Positions 31,826 through 43,595 of a DNA stretch of 64,000 nucleotides are shown here, piece by piece. The translations under genes were made by a program, and so were the position numbers. The DNA is from Lasiosphaeria ovina (lineage: Eukaryota > Ascomycota > Sordariomycetes > Sordariales > Lasiosphaeriaceae): assembly GCA_033439765.1 (NCBI GenBank), contig JAULSN010000002.1, forward strand, positions 4,712,001-4,776,000, in the 5' to 3' direction. The notes under the pieces are model-generated. The model was not told the origin of the DNA. It worked only from the letters and a program-made list of their open reading frames with translations, and did no database searches. Position 1 is the stretch's first letter, and the number at the start of each line of letters is the position of its first letter.

Positions 31826-34800
31826 ATGCCTGCCACCACAATCTCGTCCAGTACAAGAGCCACGCGATCGCGATACTCTAGTCCCCAGCACACGCCCAAC
31901 GGCACGGCCGCCCCGTCGCGGGCTCCTAGCAGCGCTCCTAGTGCTGGCGCCGGCCCAGATGGGTCGAGGGCATTTATGCACCGCTGGCTAGAGCCCCCCG
32001 TGCAAGTTAAGGCGAGCTACCAGGACGCCGGCCTGATGCGTCACGGCGTGGTCGAGAACATGGCTCCTCTCGGCACCATGCCGAAGGTTGGCATCTTCAA
32101 AAAGGCGCCACCTCCCCCCCCTGAGCACACCCCCATCCGCATCATATTGAAACGCCCTGCGGCGACTCCCAGCACGCCAGTAGCGGCCGTCACTCCTGCA
32201 GTTGCTGCCTCAGCGCCCGAGGAAGACGAAACAGAAGAGGAAGGAGAGGATTATGATCAATCGGGCGACGAAGACGACGACGATGACGGAGCCGTTGATG
32301 ACGACGACGACGACGATGAGGAAGAATTCCAGATGGACATGAACCGTGCTCGCGACGCAAGAGGCGCCGCCGCGATGGCAGCTTCACGTCGCTCGCTTGG
32401 CTCGCGAAATGCGGATAACGAGTGGGCCCCAGGCAAGCCATCACCACAAAAGGGCTTTGGCCCGCGCAGGAGCACGTCGCGGACGAGCGGCGGCGCCAGG
32501 CTTGGATCCTTCTCGTCAATACAGCAATCACCCACGACGATGGCTACGTCTCGCATCGCCGAACTCAGGGAACGCACCGAAAGGGTGGTTGAGGCGGCCG
32601 TGGACGAGGCTATAGCTCATTTCCGGTACCCCACAGCCTGGGCACTGCGCACGCTCTATGATGAAAACTGTGCAAATCAAGAATTTCTCATCATGATTGA
32701 GAAGGTGTTCCTGCAGACTGCCGACTCGAGCACAGTCGAGGAATTTGCACGTCTCATACAGGCGAAAAAGAAGGAAGGAAAAAAGGACAACAAAGGTTGT
32801 TACTATTTCGTGCCGCCATCTACCAACAGCCGCTTCGCCCCCCGCAAGGCCAAGCGAGCGTCGTACGGGAGCCTCGTCAAGCTTGACATATCTTCGCTGC
32901 GCCTGGACCGCGACTCCCGTGAGCCCCGTGACCGTGACCGCGACCACGACAACGGTCGCGAGTACGGCGAGTCGCCTAGCAAACAGCCACGTCGCGAGCC
33001 CTCTCGCGATCCTTCTGCCGACACAGAAAAGGAAGCTGGGCCCGATGCGTCTCCCGCATTCGTGCAAGAAGCACCCGTGCAGCAGCGGCCCGTGCAGGAG
33101 TCGGCTCGGGGGCCAGAGCATGAACCGAAGCGCGAGCCTTCTCCTGACCCTGTGCAGGAGCCGGTAGAGGAGCCGCCTCGCGAGGCTCACGTCCGCAAGA
33201 AGCGAAGATCAAACCGCCATTCCGGGTCGGCGTCCAAGATGTCCGCTCACGGCCCCAACGGAAAGTCCAAGACGGACTCGCCTCTCCGACGACGGACACG
33301 AAACAACTCAATGTCCAGCTCTTCCTCCCTGTCCAGCGCGCGGTCCATGACACCACCCGCTAGCATTCAGGCCGAGGATGAAGAGGACGAGGGTACTACC
33401 CTTGATGGATCGCCTTCTCGAGCAAGCCCAACGCCCGAGACCAAAGGCAGCACCAATGCCGCCAGTCGTAAGCCAATCAACAAGCGACGACGCTCGCAGC
33501 CAGCAAGAAAGAACGGAAACGTGTCAAACGCTCAACCCCGGCCTACTGTCTCAGCCGGTCGCCGCTCTACAGCTGCCACGGAGCAAGCTGCTGCGGCGCC
33601 CGAGGCAACCGAGACGGGCGATGCTGCCGTCATGGAGCAGCAGCCTTATGACATGCCTGCCGTGGTAGACGCGCCTCTATTCCCTCACCTGAACTCGATG
33701 AAGAAGGGAGGTCGAGCGGGCAGCCAAGGCGTCTCTTTCCCCAGCAAGGTTGGCCGAATCGACGAAAACGATGCCAAGCTGCGCCTGCGACAGAGTGCCA
33801 AGAAGGTGACGGCAGGCGTCGATGCGCTTGTGACGGAGAGCTTCACCAGGATTCCGGCGCACATGGACGATCCGAAACTGGATTTTGAGGAACAGACCAG
33901 CGCGTCCGTATCCGCATCCGCGTCCACATTCGCGTCCGCATCGCAACTGCCACGGGCTTCGCTTCCTCCCGCTCGCCACACCCCGGTGGCATCGACAGCA
34001 CGCAGCACACGGTCATCACGGAAACGGTCGCACGATGAGCTTGACGAGCAACCGTCTCCCACGACGGCGCACTTCCCAGCATCTGAAGTGGCATCTACAG
34101 CCGCGAACTCACGCGCTGGAACCCCTGCTCTGCGGACTGTCAAACGTCCTAGAACAGGAGGAGTGCGAGTCAAAACTTCGTATGTCTGCCGCGCCATCAT
34201 CCCATGTCACTGATTAAATTCTACCAAAACACAACTAGGCAGGTGCGGGTTGCTGACATTTGCTAATCTCTTTTTTTTCTTTCGATATCTAGTCCGATGA
34301 AGAAGAAATCAGGCACGTCAGCAGGCATTCCTCGCGCTAGCGGCGAGCGTAATAGCCCTAGTGGCAACGGTGCAGGTTCTAAAGAGGTATGTATCATGAC
34401 CACCATTGTCGCGATCCCCCTATGTATCTCCAGTTTCTACCCCCACACTCCCAACATATTTTTCCTTGGGTCTGTCGATTTTGTGTGAGAGGGCGCGGGA
34501 GGGGGGGGGGGGGGGGGGGGGGGTGGCCAGCGGGCGGGCTGAGACAGGCAAGCAGGCAGAAGTGGGTGGGTGGCCAGCGCCAGCACCAGCACCAGCACCA
34601 GTGCCAGTGCCAGTGCCAGTGCTAGTGCTAGTCCAGTGCCAGTGCTAGCTAGAGCAGTGCCACTTGCAAGTGCAAGAGGGCAAAAAGTCCAAGTGCATCG
34701 CCTCTGTGTGTTGGCGTCACTACGGCTCCTCACCTCAATCACAATCCTGACCCAAGCCCAAGCCCAAGCCCAAGAAACCAAAGCCTACCGACACGAGATG

Positions 34801-36825
34801 GGGGTTGGCAGGCAGGGGCAGGCAGGGGCAGTACCACACCGCACCAAGCGGCTGGGCTGGGGGAAGGTGCGCGGACACGGCGACGATTTTAGTGGCGGAC
34901 GCGGTGCTGCTACAGCTGGGCTGGGCTGCCGAAATTTGCCGCACTAATATCCACTACCCTGACTGCCTTGGCTGCCCTGACCCTCTTTTTTTCCCCCTTC
35001 GACTGTCCAGGGTCTGGTTCTAGCCTCTGCCCTGCATGCATATCGACGCCGACGACGACGACGGCGGCAACATTGGCGATGGCGGAGACAGCGGGGCGCT
35101 AACCTCTGGTGTTCGTGCTCAACAGGACGATAACGACGACTACTGCTCGTCGTGTGGTGGCAACGGAGAGCTCGTCTGCTGCGACGGCTGCACGCGGTCC
35201 TTCCACTTCTCGTGTGTCGACCCGCCCTTGAGGCAGGACTCGATGCCTGCCGACTGGTTCTGCAATGTCTGCCGCACCGCCAGAGACTCTGCAAGCCTCC
35301 CCATCCACACTGGCGCGCTCGCCCTTCTGCTCGAGAGGCTCGACGCCAAGAACTCGAGCGCCTTCCGGTTGCCTGACCATGTCCGCGACTACTTCGAGGG
35401 CGTCCAAACCGGCGTCGACGGCGAGTACGAGGAGACTCCCACGGTCACCAAGCCCGGAAAGTATGCTGTCTCTAGTGTGCAACAGTTATTAGTCCCAAGC
35501 TCCGTGCTGACTCGCGCCCCTACAGGAAGAAGAAGGCCGAAGAAGAGCCGGTTCCAGACTTCTTCAGACTGCGTGATGCTGATGGCAATGCCGTCATTTG
35601 CTACAACTGCCAGAAGTCGAGCTCGTCAAACCGCGCCATCATCCCATGCAGCCTCTGCGGTCTCTTCTGGCATCTTGACTGTCTTGATCCTCCGCTCGCC
35701 AATCCCCCGGTGCTCCGTACCTGGCGATGCCCGTGCCACATTGATGACCTGCTTGCCAGGCTTCCTGGAGCTCTAGGCCCTGCGCACAGGTTTCGGAAGA
35801 TCAAGGGCGCTCCCGTCATTGAGCCCTCCTTCAGCCGAGGCTACGTCAACAATGGCCACATCGAGGTAGAGCTTGACGCCAGCGAAGACGAGAGCGGCTG
35901 GCGGGATGTCGAGACGTACGGCAAGACGGTGCGACTTTCTGAAAAGGGCATCAAGCTGGACTTTTTGTCTCGGTATGTCTCATCCGCGCCTGCTTACCCC
36001 TCCGGTTTCATAACACGAGCTAACTCCAAACACAGCGTCCGCGAGAATCGGAAGGGCAAGAGGATTCCGCAGTTGAGAGCTCCCACTCCAGAGCTCGCGA
36101 CATCACCTGTCCAGCCGATGCAACCCATGCAGCCAATGCAGCCGTCGCTGAACACGTGGACCCTTGATGAGCAACAAGCCGCCCACAACCTTGCACAGCT
36201 CAGTGGCCAGGGTGCTGCGCCCATCACAACCCTGGTCGACACCTTACTGGTAAGCATTGGGCGTCTGTCGTTGATGCGCTCTGCATGCTAACAACGTCGG
36301 CAGGCTCAAGCGCCCCCGTCCGTCATAGGCCTGATAGCCCGGACCAATACCCAACACGTCCAGAATGGTTCGCTCACAAATATTGATGAGCAGAGCCTAC
36401 GGGCCATGCTGGTCTATATGGAACACATGCGCCAGGAAATAAAGCAAGTCCTGAACACAAACGGACAGGCGGCCGAGACGACTTCAAGTCTCGCAACTTC
36501 TCAGGCCACAGATGCTACGTCGGAAAAGACCATCATGGTCGAATCGGAACGCCAGGCAGCCGAGGCAGGCTTCAGGAAGAACCTGCCCTCTCCTGCAGCA
36601 ACTGACGACGTTCTTCCCACTGCCAGAGAGGCTGGGCAGAAGAGGAACACGGAGGCCGATCGGGGCCCTCCAGCTCTCGCCGAGGATAGTTCTGAGCCAG
36701 AGGATGCTGGCCTCCCTCTTACCCCATCCAAGGATACGGGCGACCGTGGACGGGACGGCGGTATTGTTCTGGAGCCTCGAAGCGATAAGACGGTCGTCGA
36801 TGACAATGCCATGGACCTCGACTAG
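31826..36825 (+). CDS. RCO1: Rco1-type PHD-finger subunit of the Rpd3S histone deacetylase
   Basis: Six exons (31826-34179, 34293-34386, 35126-35460, 35526-35972, 36036-36249, 36304-36825) encode 1,321 residues. The N-terminal half has an acidic stretch (about residues 130-170), a conserved helical block (RYPTAWALRTLYDENCANQE) and long Ser/Arg/Pro-rich disordered segments. PHD1 at about 822-870 reads CSSCGGNGELVCCDGC...WFCNVC. PHD2 at about 952-998 reads CYNCQK...IIPCSLCGLFWHLDCL...WRCPCH, the atypical second finger of Rco1. In yeast Rco1 pairs with Eaf3 and directs Rpd3 to H3K36-methylated gene bodies to suppress cryptic transcription. The Sin3-interacting region follows the fingers. The second intron is exceptionally long (739 nt) and contains a 23-G run. 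The 63-nt intron at 35973-36035 is a multiple of three without a stop, so its retention would be tolerated. Confidence 0.9.
34501..34523 (+). repeat. 23-base G homopolymer in an RCO1 intron
   Basis: An uninterrupted run of 23 G lies inside the 739-nt second intron and is followed by CCAGCACCAGC/CCAGTGCCAGTG dinucleotide-like repeats up to about 34650. G-quadruplex formation is plausible. Such runs are also prone to sequencing-length error. Confidence 0.9.
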
Positions 36826-38018
36826 TGCGCTTCAGTTTTTTTCCGGTTGCCCGGCCCTTGCGCCCAGATCCGGCATTTCACAATCAAACATGACAATAAT
36901 AGCGCTTGCTGTTCGTCATCATTCACAGCATCCACCGCGGCCCAGCGGACTGGATATATTTCTAAAGTTTTTATAGAGACACCAACATAGTCTCTCACCA
37001 CAAAGCATATTTATACTTTGGATCTCCCTTGCCTGCCCCAGGCCTAGACTCATCGAAATTGAGCAACCGAGACGCTTGGGGAAGCCTGATTGTGGGAGAT
37101 CCTTCATTTCCGCCTCAAAGAGCGGTTCATTCGGGAGCGGCTCATTCGGGTTCGGCAGAGGTTTTCGATACGCTCGACAACAGAAGGGGACAGGAAGCAT
37201 CAGGGTGCTGTTGTCTTGTCTTAATTGACAGTGACTTAATCAGAGAACCTTGGGCTCTTTTTCCGTCCTCTGAAGAGCATTTGGTCCCTCTGCCATCTAT
37301 CCTCTACATCCTGCATTCCCTGTTTTTCCACCGACCATCAAAATTTCTCATCTCTTTGTATTGTCTTTCTCCCTCTACAGGATGGTCATATATCGATTTT
37401 GCGAGGGACAGGAACGCACAAAGGGAAATGGGCACAAGAATGGCCGGATATAGGAAGAAGGTGGTTTTTTTGCGGCAGGGAGATGCCTCGGTATCGGTCG
37501 GACTGGCTAACCTAGCGTAGGACAGCATTGTCCCCAAGACTGATAGACAAACCGAGATGCTATACAAAAATGAATCATTTTTTATTATATTGCCCTGGCT
37601 TTACTGGCCACCTATTCGTGTCTACCGCATGTTCACTTGAACGTTTCCCTGCTTCATAGTGGGGAGATATAGCATGATAGTACTCCCCTCAACTGGAACA
37701 AACGTCGGGGCCTTTCATGACATGATAAGGACTGGAAATTTTCGCTGACGTGGCTCAATGTATTCTGTTTCCCATTTTCCCCAGTAGCCAATCGTAGATG
37801 AAGTCATGATCCGTAGGCAGGGATAAAAACTCCGGGGTGCTCCTTACCGAATGAACAGCGAGAGCCCGCCAGCAAGGATGTCGTAGGGCGAACTGAGCGA
37901 GAGCATTTGGTTGTTTTTATTTTATTTCATTTTCGCATCAAAGCCAAGACTTGCCGTTCCTCGCAGATTACTATATCCTCCAGTCAAATAGATTGACCCA
38001 GGTCGTCGTCGGGATTAA
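36826..38018. other. Intergenic region downstream of RCO1
   Basis: 1.2 kb without a supported gene. Open frames on both strands at 37029-37567 overlap and lack motifs. AT content rises toward the degenerate ORF at 38019. Confidence 0.45.
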
Positions 38019-38747
38019 ATATTGAAATACCGGAAGAACAAGGGAAAGAAAGCAACAGTTATGGTATGGCGACCAAAGTAGACTAAGAAGAAGGGAAAAA
38101 CGACACTCTCGATACAGAAGACCTTTGAGGGTACCTTTCGGGATGTAGATGAGAATTTGGTCAATAGCGGAAAGAACCTCCGAATTTGGTTAAAGGATTT
38201 CGGCAATAAGCTTGATTATCCCGAAAGCCGAAAAGCCCAGGGGGTAATTACCATCTCTTTTACTAAGTTGTACGAGTTGGTGCAAAAGGGCGAGGCTCGT
38301 GTTCAGACACTGAAGCGGAAGCGGGGGTCGGATGAGGTTCTTGCAGGTGGAAGTAAGCGGATGACCTACCCGCCACCGGAGGAACGGGTCCAGGAAGAAG
38401 CCCAGAAGCGACTCGACGATCAGGACGAAGACTGTATCCCAGAGTAGGATTATATCTTGCAGGTGGCGAAGATAGAGCTTGTAGAAAGGGTTCGGTCACC
38501 ACCGGAGCAACTCACAGAATTAGACGAGAAGCGGTTTAAGGCAGCCGAGAAAAGAGTCAAGAAGCAGCTTAACGACCAGGACAGCGAGCAGGTGGCGAAG
38601 ATAGAGCTTATAGAACTATTCACGCGGATCCGAGTTCTTGTGCGCTTGGTATTAAAGCCGCCGAAAATGGCAGCATGCGCCAGCCAAATTCGGCGGCCAG
38701 AACACCGCTTTCTCTATTTATGGAGTAATTCCTACAAACAGACCTAA
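38019..38747 (+). pseudogene. Degenerate unknown ORF broken by two TAG codons
   Basis: One reading frame stays open over 243 codons from 38019 (candidate ATG 38061) to the stop at 38745-38747, except for TAG at 38079-38081 and 38445-38447. No frameshift is required. The peptide is coding-like: LRIWLKDFGNKLDYPESRKA, ISFTKLYELVQKGEARVQTL, then KR-rich and Glu/Gln-rich helical segments. A short internal repetition VAKIELVE / VAKIELIE falls at 38463 and 38592. I do not recognise a family. Absence of TGA stops and of indels resembles the RIP-like decay of the transposase at 1691-3349. The locus may be a fragment of another mobile or multicopy gene. Termini of an element were not found. Confidence 0.55.
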
Positions 38748-38966
38748 ACAATAGTGTATGCGACACGAACATCAAGAGGGAAGAACAGCAAGTGTCCAAA
38801 AGCAGCGGCTTTATGTATATATGTATATTTATAAATGTATATGTTGTATACCAGGTACCAGATCCAGGGCCTTTCCTTTCCTCTTCCGCGGGCTTCTTTT
38901 TTTTTAATATGTTTTGGTTTCGGTCCCCTCGTATAAAAAAAGATATGTTCCCTCGGGAACAAACAG

Positions 38967-38998
<32 letters not shown>

Positions 38999-39816
38999 GA
39001 GACAGAGGGAAAGCGATAAAAGCGGGTTGTCTGTAACTCGAAGCAGAGTGTGAAGGTAGAAGAGAGAGAGAACCCAAGGACCAAAGTACATCATCATCAT
39101 CACCAACAGCGGCAGAAAGAAGATGCCACACGAGAGAAGGGCAAAAGAGGAAGAAATCATTGTCATCTGCACCCCCGCCGCCTCCTTGCCTCCCCAGGTT
39201 TCTCGCCTCATACCCCCATACCCCTAGCAACATCAAGCGTGGGAGCGTATACTACCCCTTTCTCAAGAAAACAAAGGAGTTTACAAGAAGCGAAAGATGC
39301 GCGCACATCGCGCCCACCTTCCAGAAGGTCCTGGTTTTGTTCTGCCCGAGTAATGTTTCGCTCTTTTCCCCGGCGCCGTATGATTTCTCCGGCTGGCCCC
39401 CCGACTGAATGTTCTGACCATTTCTGCATGGAAGGTGAGAACATCCACATTTGACGGCCCGAAATAACCAACAAACAATAAAAATATACCGCAGAAGTGA
39501 ATGAACCCGTCAAAGGAACAATAAGAAAAGGTACGCCATGCCCTTTTAAATCTACCCCCTGAACACCAACCAAGATCGCTATCAGCTGACACAGACGACA
39601 GCAACAGCTCCCCAGGCGCCGCAAACTTGACACAAGTCTCACAGAGCATATCTGTGAAAAAAATGAAGCTTCTAATCTTGGAAACACGTCCAAACCCCTC
39701 ACGTCAATAGCCGTATGCGCCGCCACAGGTTCGAGCTCGGAGTAGACCGTCGAAGAGCTAAATCGATGGCAACCGTGTTATTTCTGGACATGAAGAGTAA
39801 GTATCTGTTTGGCTTC
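38748..39816. other. Intergenic region downstream of the JSN1-like gene
   Basis: 1.07 kb between the dead ORF and the 3' end of the minus-strand PUF gene. It contains a GAA microsatellite (about 38967-38997) and several A/T tracts. Long open frames here on both strands are compositionally simple and unsupported. Confidence 0.45.
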
Positions 39817-40639
39817 CTACTGCGCGCGCCGTTGTCTCTCGGGTTGCGGGCTGCGACCTACACGCCCACGTCTAGAATTGACTTGTTCCTGCATGTATGC
39901 CACGTTCTGCATCCCTCCGAGGTTACTATATCCAAACCCAGGAATACCCATGTTCATGCCAAAGCCAGGCGCTGCAAATGGAGCTTGGCCGGCGGGAACA
40001 CTTGGCAACTGAGCGCCGGGAGGCTGGATTGGGCTCCCATTTGGTAGAGGTTGGTTTCGGTACTGATCGAGAGAGGGGCTTCCGCTCTGGAATCCACCAA
40101 AGCCAGCCTGCATCGCGGGATAGTAGTTGCCCATAGAGGGTGCACCCCGTGACATCATGGACTGCTGGTACTGCATCTGCTGGAGAGCAGCTGGGCCTAG
40201 GGGCGGGTTGGACGCGTTAAACACCGGTCCCTGGTTATATGCCGGGAATTGCTGAGGTAAGCTTGGCTCGACACTCTCGCTTCGGGGGATGCCATAGGCC
40301 ATCTCATAGTTTGCTTGGCTAGCAGCAGCGTTGAGAGGATTGTAGAACTGGCCAGCTCCGGCACTAGTAAATTGGGCGGCTTGCTGTTGGGCCTGTTGCT
40401 GGGCTTGCTGCTGCGCCTGCTGAGCCTGCTGAGCCTGCTGCTGAGCCTGCTGCGCCTGTTGTTGTTGCTGCTGCTGTTGTTGCTGCTGTTGCTGCTGCTG
40501 AGCCTGGGCCTGTTGCTGAGCCTGTTGCTGCTGTTGGACTTGAGCCTGATGCTGCTGAGCATTGAGGCCAGTTTGACGCGATGCCGGGCGTTGTCGCTCG
40601 CCAGAGGTGTTGTTGCCATGGTCTCGAGGACCGGTACTG

Positions 40640-40670
<31 letters not shown>

Positions 40671-43595
40671 CACCGCTCCGCGTGGAGAGACCCACCTCAT
40701 CCATCAAGCGTTTATACCCTTGTCCCGGCTGCGCCTTGATACGAATCAAGACAGACTTGACATTCTCAACAACCTGCCCTCGAATCGCCTCATCGAAAAA
40801 TGGCGTTGTCAAGACCTTAAAAATCAAAGTGGCACCACAGGCATGGTCACTCAAGATTGCCTCGAGAACTTGGTCGCTTTGGGAAAAGAAGAGCGCCTTG
40901 AGGATGGTGTCCCTTGCATCTCCCTCCGCCTTCTGGTTGATGACCTTCAAGACTGTTAGGTAGGCAACCTTGTGTGTGCATAGATGAACCAGATATGGAA
41001 CCAGCTGAGGTGACAGCACTGTCCGCCGCTGCGGGAACGTGCAGGTGTCGAGGAACCAAGTAAGAAGTAAAGCTCCGTTGGCATTTGTGGCGAGCTCCAC
41101 ACTGTGCAGAGCAATGGCTGCTGCCAACAACCTCTGCTGGTCTTTTGTGGAATGATGGCTCTCGAGGCAGGCCCGCATCGCACGAGCTCCGTACCGGCCC
41201 TGCGAAACCTCCCACATCCTGCTCAGCATCGTCTCGAAAATGAAGTCGTTGAATGGCGAGCCGAACTTGAGACAGCCCTGCAGAACATAGTTGCCATATT
41301 GGTCCAGGAACAAGGGGATCGTGTAGGGACGTAAATGCTCCACAATCAAATTCATCTGATGCGGGGTCTTGCAAACATCAATGATCTTCTGGGCTGCCCA
41401 AGTACCATTCTTGTGTACGCCAATCTCAGCCATGTGGGGAGCGATCTCGGCAAGCATCGAGTCTCGCAGGTTATCCGAACAGTGCTCAAAGAGTTTCTGG
41501 ACGACCGTGTTGCCAAGGTAGTCTGACGAAAGCTCGGCGATCTCGGGAAGCATATCAATGGCAATCTGTTCAATCTCGTGAAGAGAGAGCGTTTGGTTAT
41601 CAATCCTCTTGCGGATATCCCTTAGCTTTGGCGCATCATGCACCCTGGTATGGGCAGGTTCCTTGATAGGCGGAATCTCGTCGACGAAAGCAGTGAATTG
41701 GATCGCTTGCTGTAGGCTCATGGACATGCGGTATTTGTCTTCTTCGTTGGCCCCAAACTGGCCGACAATTTCCATGATTTCAGCCGTCATCTCACTGAGG
41801 GGAGGCACAGTTGGCGTAACATTGCTCGGAATTGCGGTTTGCACAGCGTCCCCCGACGCGCCGGCTTGCCCGTTCTCTTGGGCCTTGGCAAAAGGATCAG
41901 GGCTTGGGGAAGGAAACACGCCGTCATGACCAGGCGTGTTGGATGCCGAAGGAGGCTTTGCAAAGTTAATGCGAATAGGACCAGCGCCAGGAAAAATTTC
42001 CTTCCCGTTCATGGCGGCTTTAGCGGAGATAGCACTATCCACTCTCTCAAAGTTGACGAAGCCACAGTTCTTGTGGGTCAGAACTCGGGCGGACAAGATT
42101 AGGCCATACGATTTGAACATCTCGGTCAGCGTTGAGGTCGTGGTGGAAGTGGGAATGCTGCCAAGCCAAAGTGCGCTCGTCGGCCCTTCGAGGCCTTGCT
42201 CGTCGGCGCTCAAGAGTCCGTTGTTGTGGCTATTCGATCTCGCCAACGACATGGCAGCGACGGCCTGGGGGAGGTCGTCAAACTCCTCATCTGGCAGTCG
42301 AATTTCTGCCGCCGAGATGGGGCTGTCAAGTCTTGACGGGGTAGGAAAGTAGTTGCGCAGGATACGGGACGCCGGTGTCTCCAAGACTCCAGCGGTCCTC
42401 GCACGAGGACGGTTGACAGCGGCTTGATTGGCAAACGCCTGTACGGCCAGGTTATGGTTGTGGATTGCAGCGTTCGTTGCAGCAAGCTGATCTTGCAGCT
42501 GGGCATACTGGCTTTCCATCACCGACAGGTTCTCGGAATCAAAGTCATCATCCTCCTCGTCGGCATACTTATCTTTGTTGTTGACAGAGTAGGACCGGAA
42601 CCGGTTTGCTGCCTTGGTAAGGTCGGCAAACGTAGGCATGTACGGGGTGGCGAGTTGGGCCCGGGATTGCTGAGGTGTCTCGGCTAAGCCAAGATAATCG
42701 AGTGTTCTCATGTGAACGTCGCTCTCCGCAGCTCCCTCTCTCGAGAACTGCGACTGGGCTGGAGAACTTGGGCCGTTGGATCCTATGCTGGCAATGCTTG
42801 CCAGCGTGTTGCCTCTCTCTCGCCCGGTGGGGTTCCAACTGCTGAAAATGGACGGCCCGAAAGGCGAACTGGTGCCCGGGATGTGGGCAAACGGACTCCG
42901 CTGGGGCATGGAACCAGCTCGCAGTCTTGACAGTAAAGTTGAGGCGCTAGCCGCATTGTCCATCGGCTCGAGACCCGGCGACGGGGCAGCCGTGAAGGGT
43001 GTCTGCGTCGGACTCGGCCGCGAGGTCTTTGAGGGTAGAGCCGGAATGCCGATCAAGCCGTTGTTTGCGCCGCCAGGCGAAAACCTGGATGGCACTGTAC
43101 CCGCCCGAGCACGCCGGGTCTGTGGTAAGCTGTCTGGGGTGGGCAGCTGGGCAAAGTCGGGAAAGCCGTCTGTGGGCGACTCGGGAATGTTCTCGCGAAG
43201 GGGTGTTGAGTTGCCACTGGTGGGAGGGCCCCCCCAGGGATTTACTGGCAATCCCGCGACACCTTCTTGCGCCTGGATCTCTCGAGCTCTGCAGTCATTT
43301 AGTTAGAATATGTATAGACATTGGGTGCCCTTGAGTTCACAACTAACCGCTTGGAGAAGAGGCGACCAGATGGTGGCATCTCATGAGAGGGCGAGCCCGC
43401 GACAGGCCGCGTGCTGCCGGACATTTTGGTTGACGGTGCTAGGCCCGGAGACAGACCAAAGGGAGACCGTAAACTGGTGGCTGATTGTGGATCGTTCGGC
43501 GAGGTGCTCGTCGGAGACGTCGACCGGTTCTGAGCCGTCGCCGTTTGGGGCGGATAGCCAATTGTCAGATGCTCGTTAGATCTTGAAGTTGACAT
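39817..43595 (-). CDS. JSN1: RRM + Pumilio RNA-binding protein of the Jsn1/Puf1 family
   Basis: Two exons (43595-43348 and 43288-39817; 59-nt intron with GTTAGT donor and CTGCAG acceptor) encode 1,239 residues. The order is: Ser/Pro-rich N-terminus, an RRM at about residues 450-525 (SALWLGSIPTST, CGFVNFERVDSAISAKAAMN, PIRINFAKP), then PUF repeats at about 630-940. The repeats include LSSDYLGNTVVQKLFEHCSD, NGTWAAQKIIDVC and QYGNYVLQGCLKFGS. RRM plus PUF is the architecture of yeast Jsn1/Puf1 and Puf2, which bind mRNAs for membrane and mitochondrial proteins and control decay and localisation. After the PUF domain come a Gly run encoded by GGC codons and a long Gln/Ala-rich tract (about 970-1060), probably prion-like and able to promote assembly. 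Jsn1 and Puf2 cannot be told apart by eye, so the symbol is provisional. Confidence 0.88.
40380..40560 (-). repeat. Gln/Ala-coding CAG/CAA tract in the PUF gene
   Basis: On the minus strand roughly 60 codons are almost all CAG, CAA or GCC/GCA, encoding Q-rich sequence with Q15-class runs. An adjacent GGC tract (40638-40678) encodes about 13 glycines. Confidence 0.9.
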
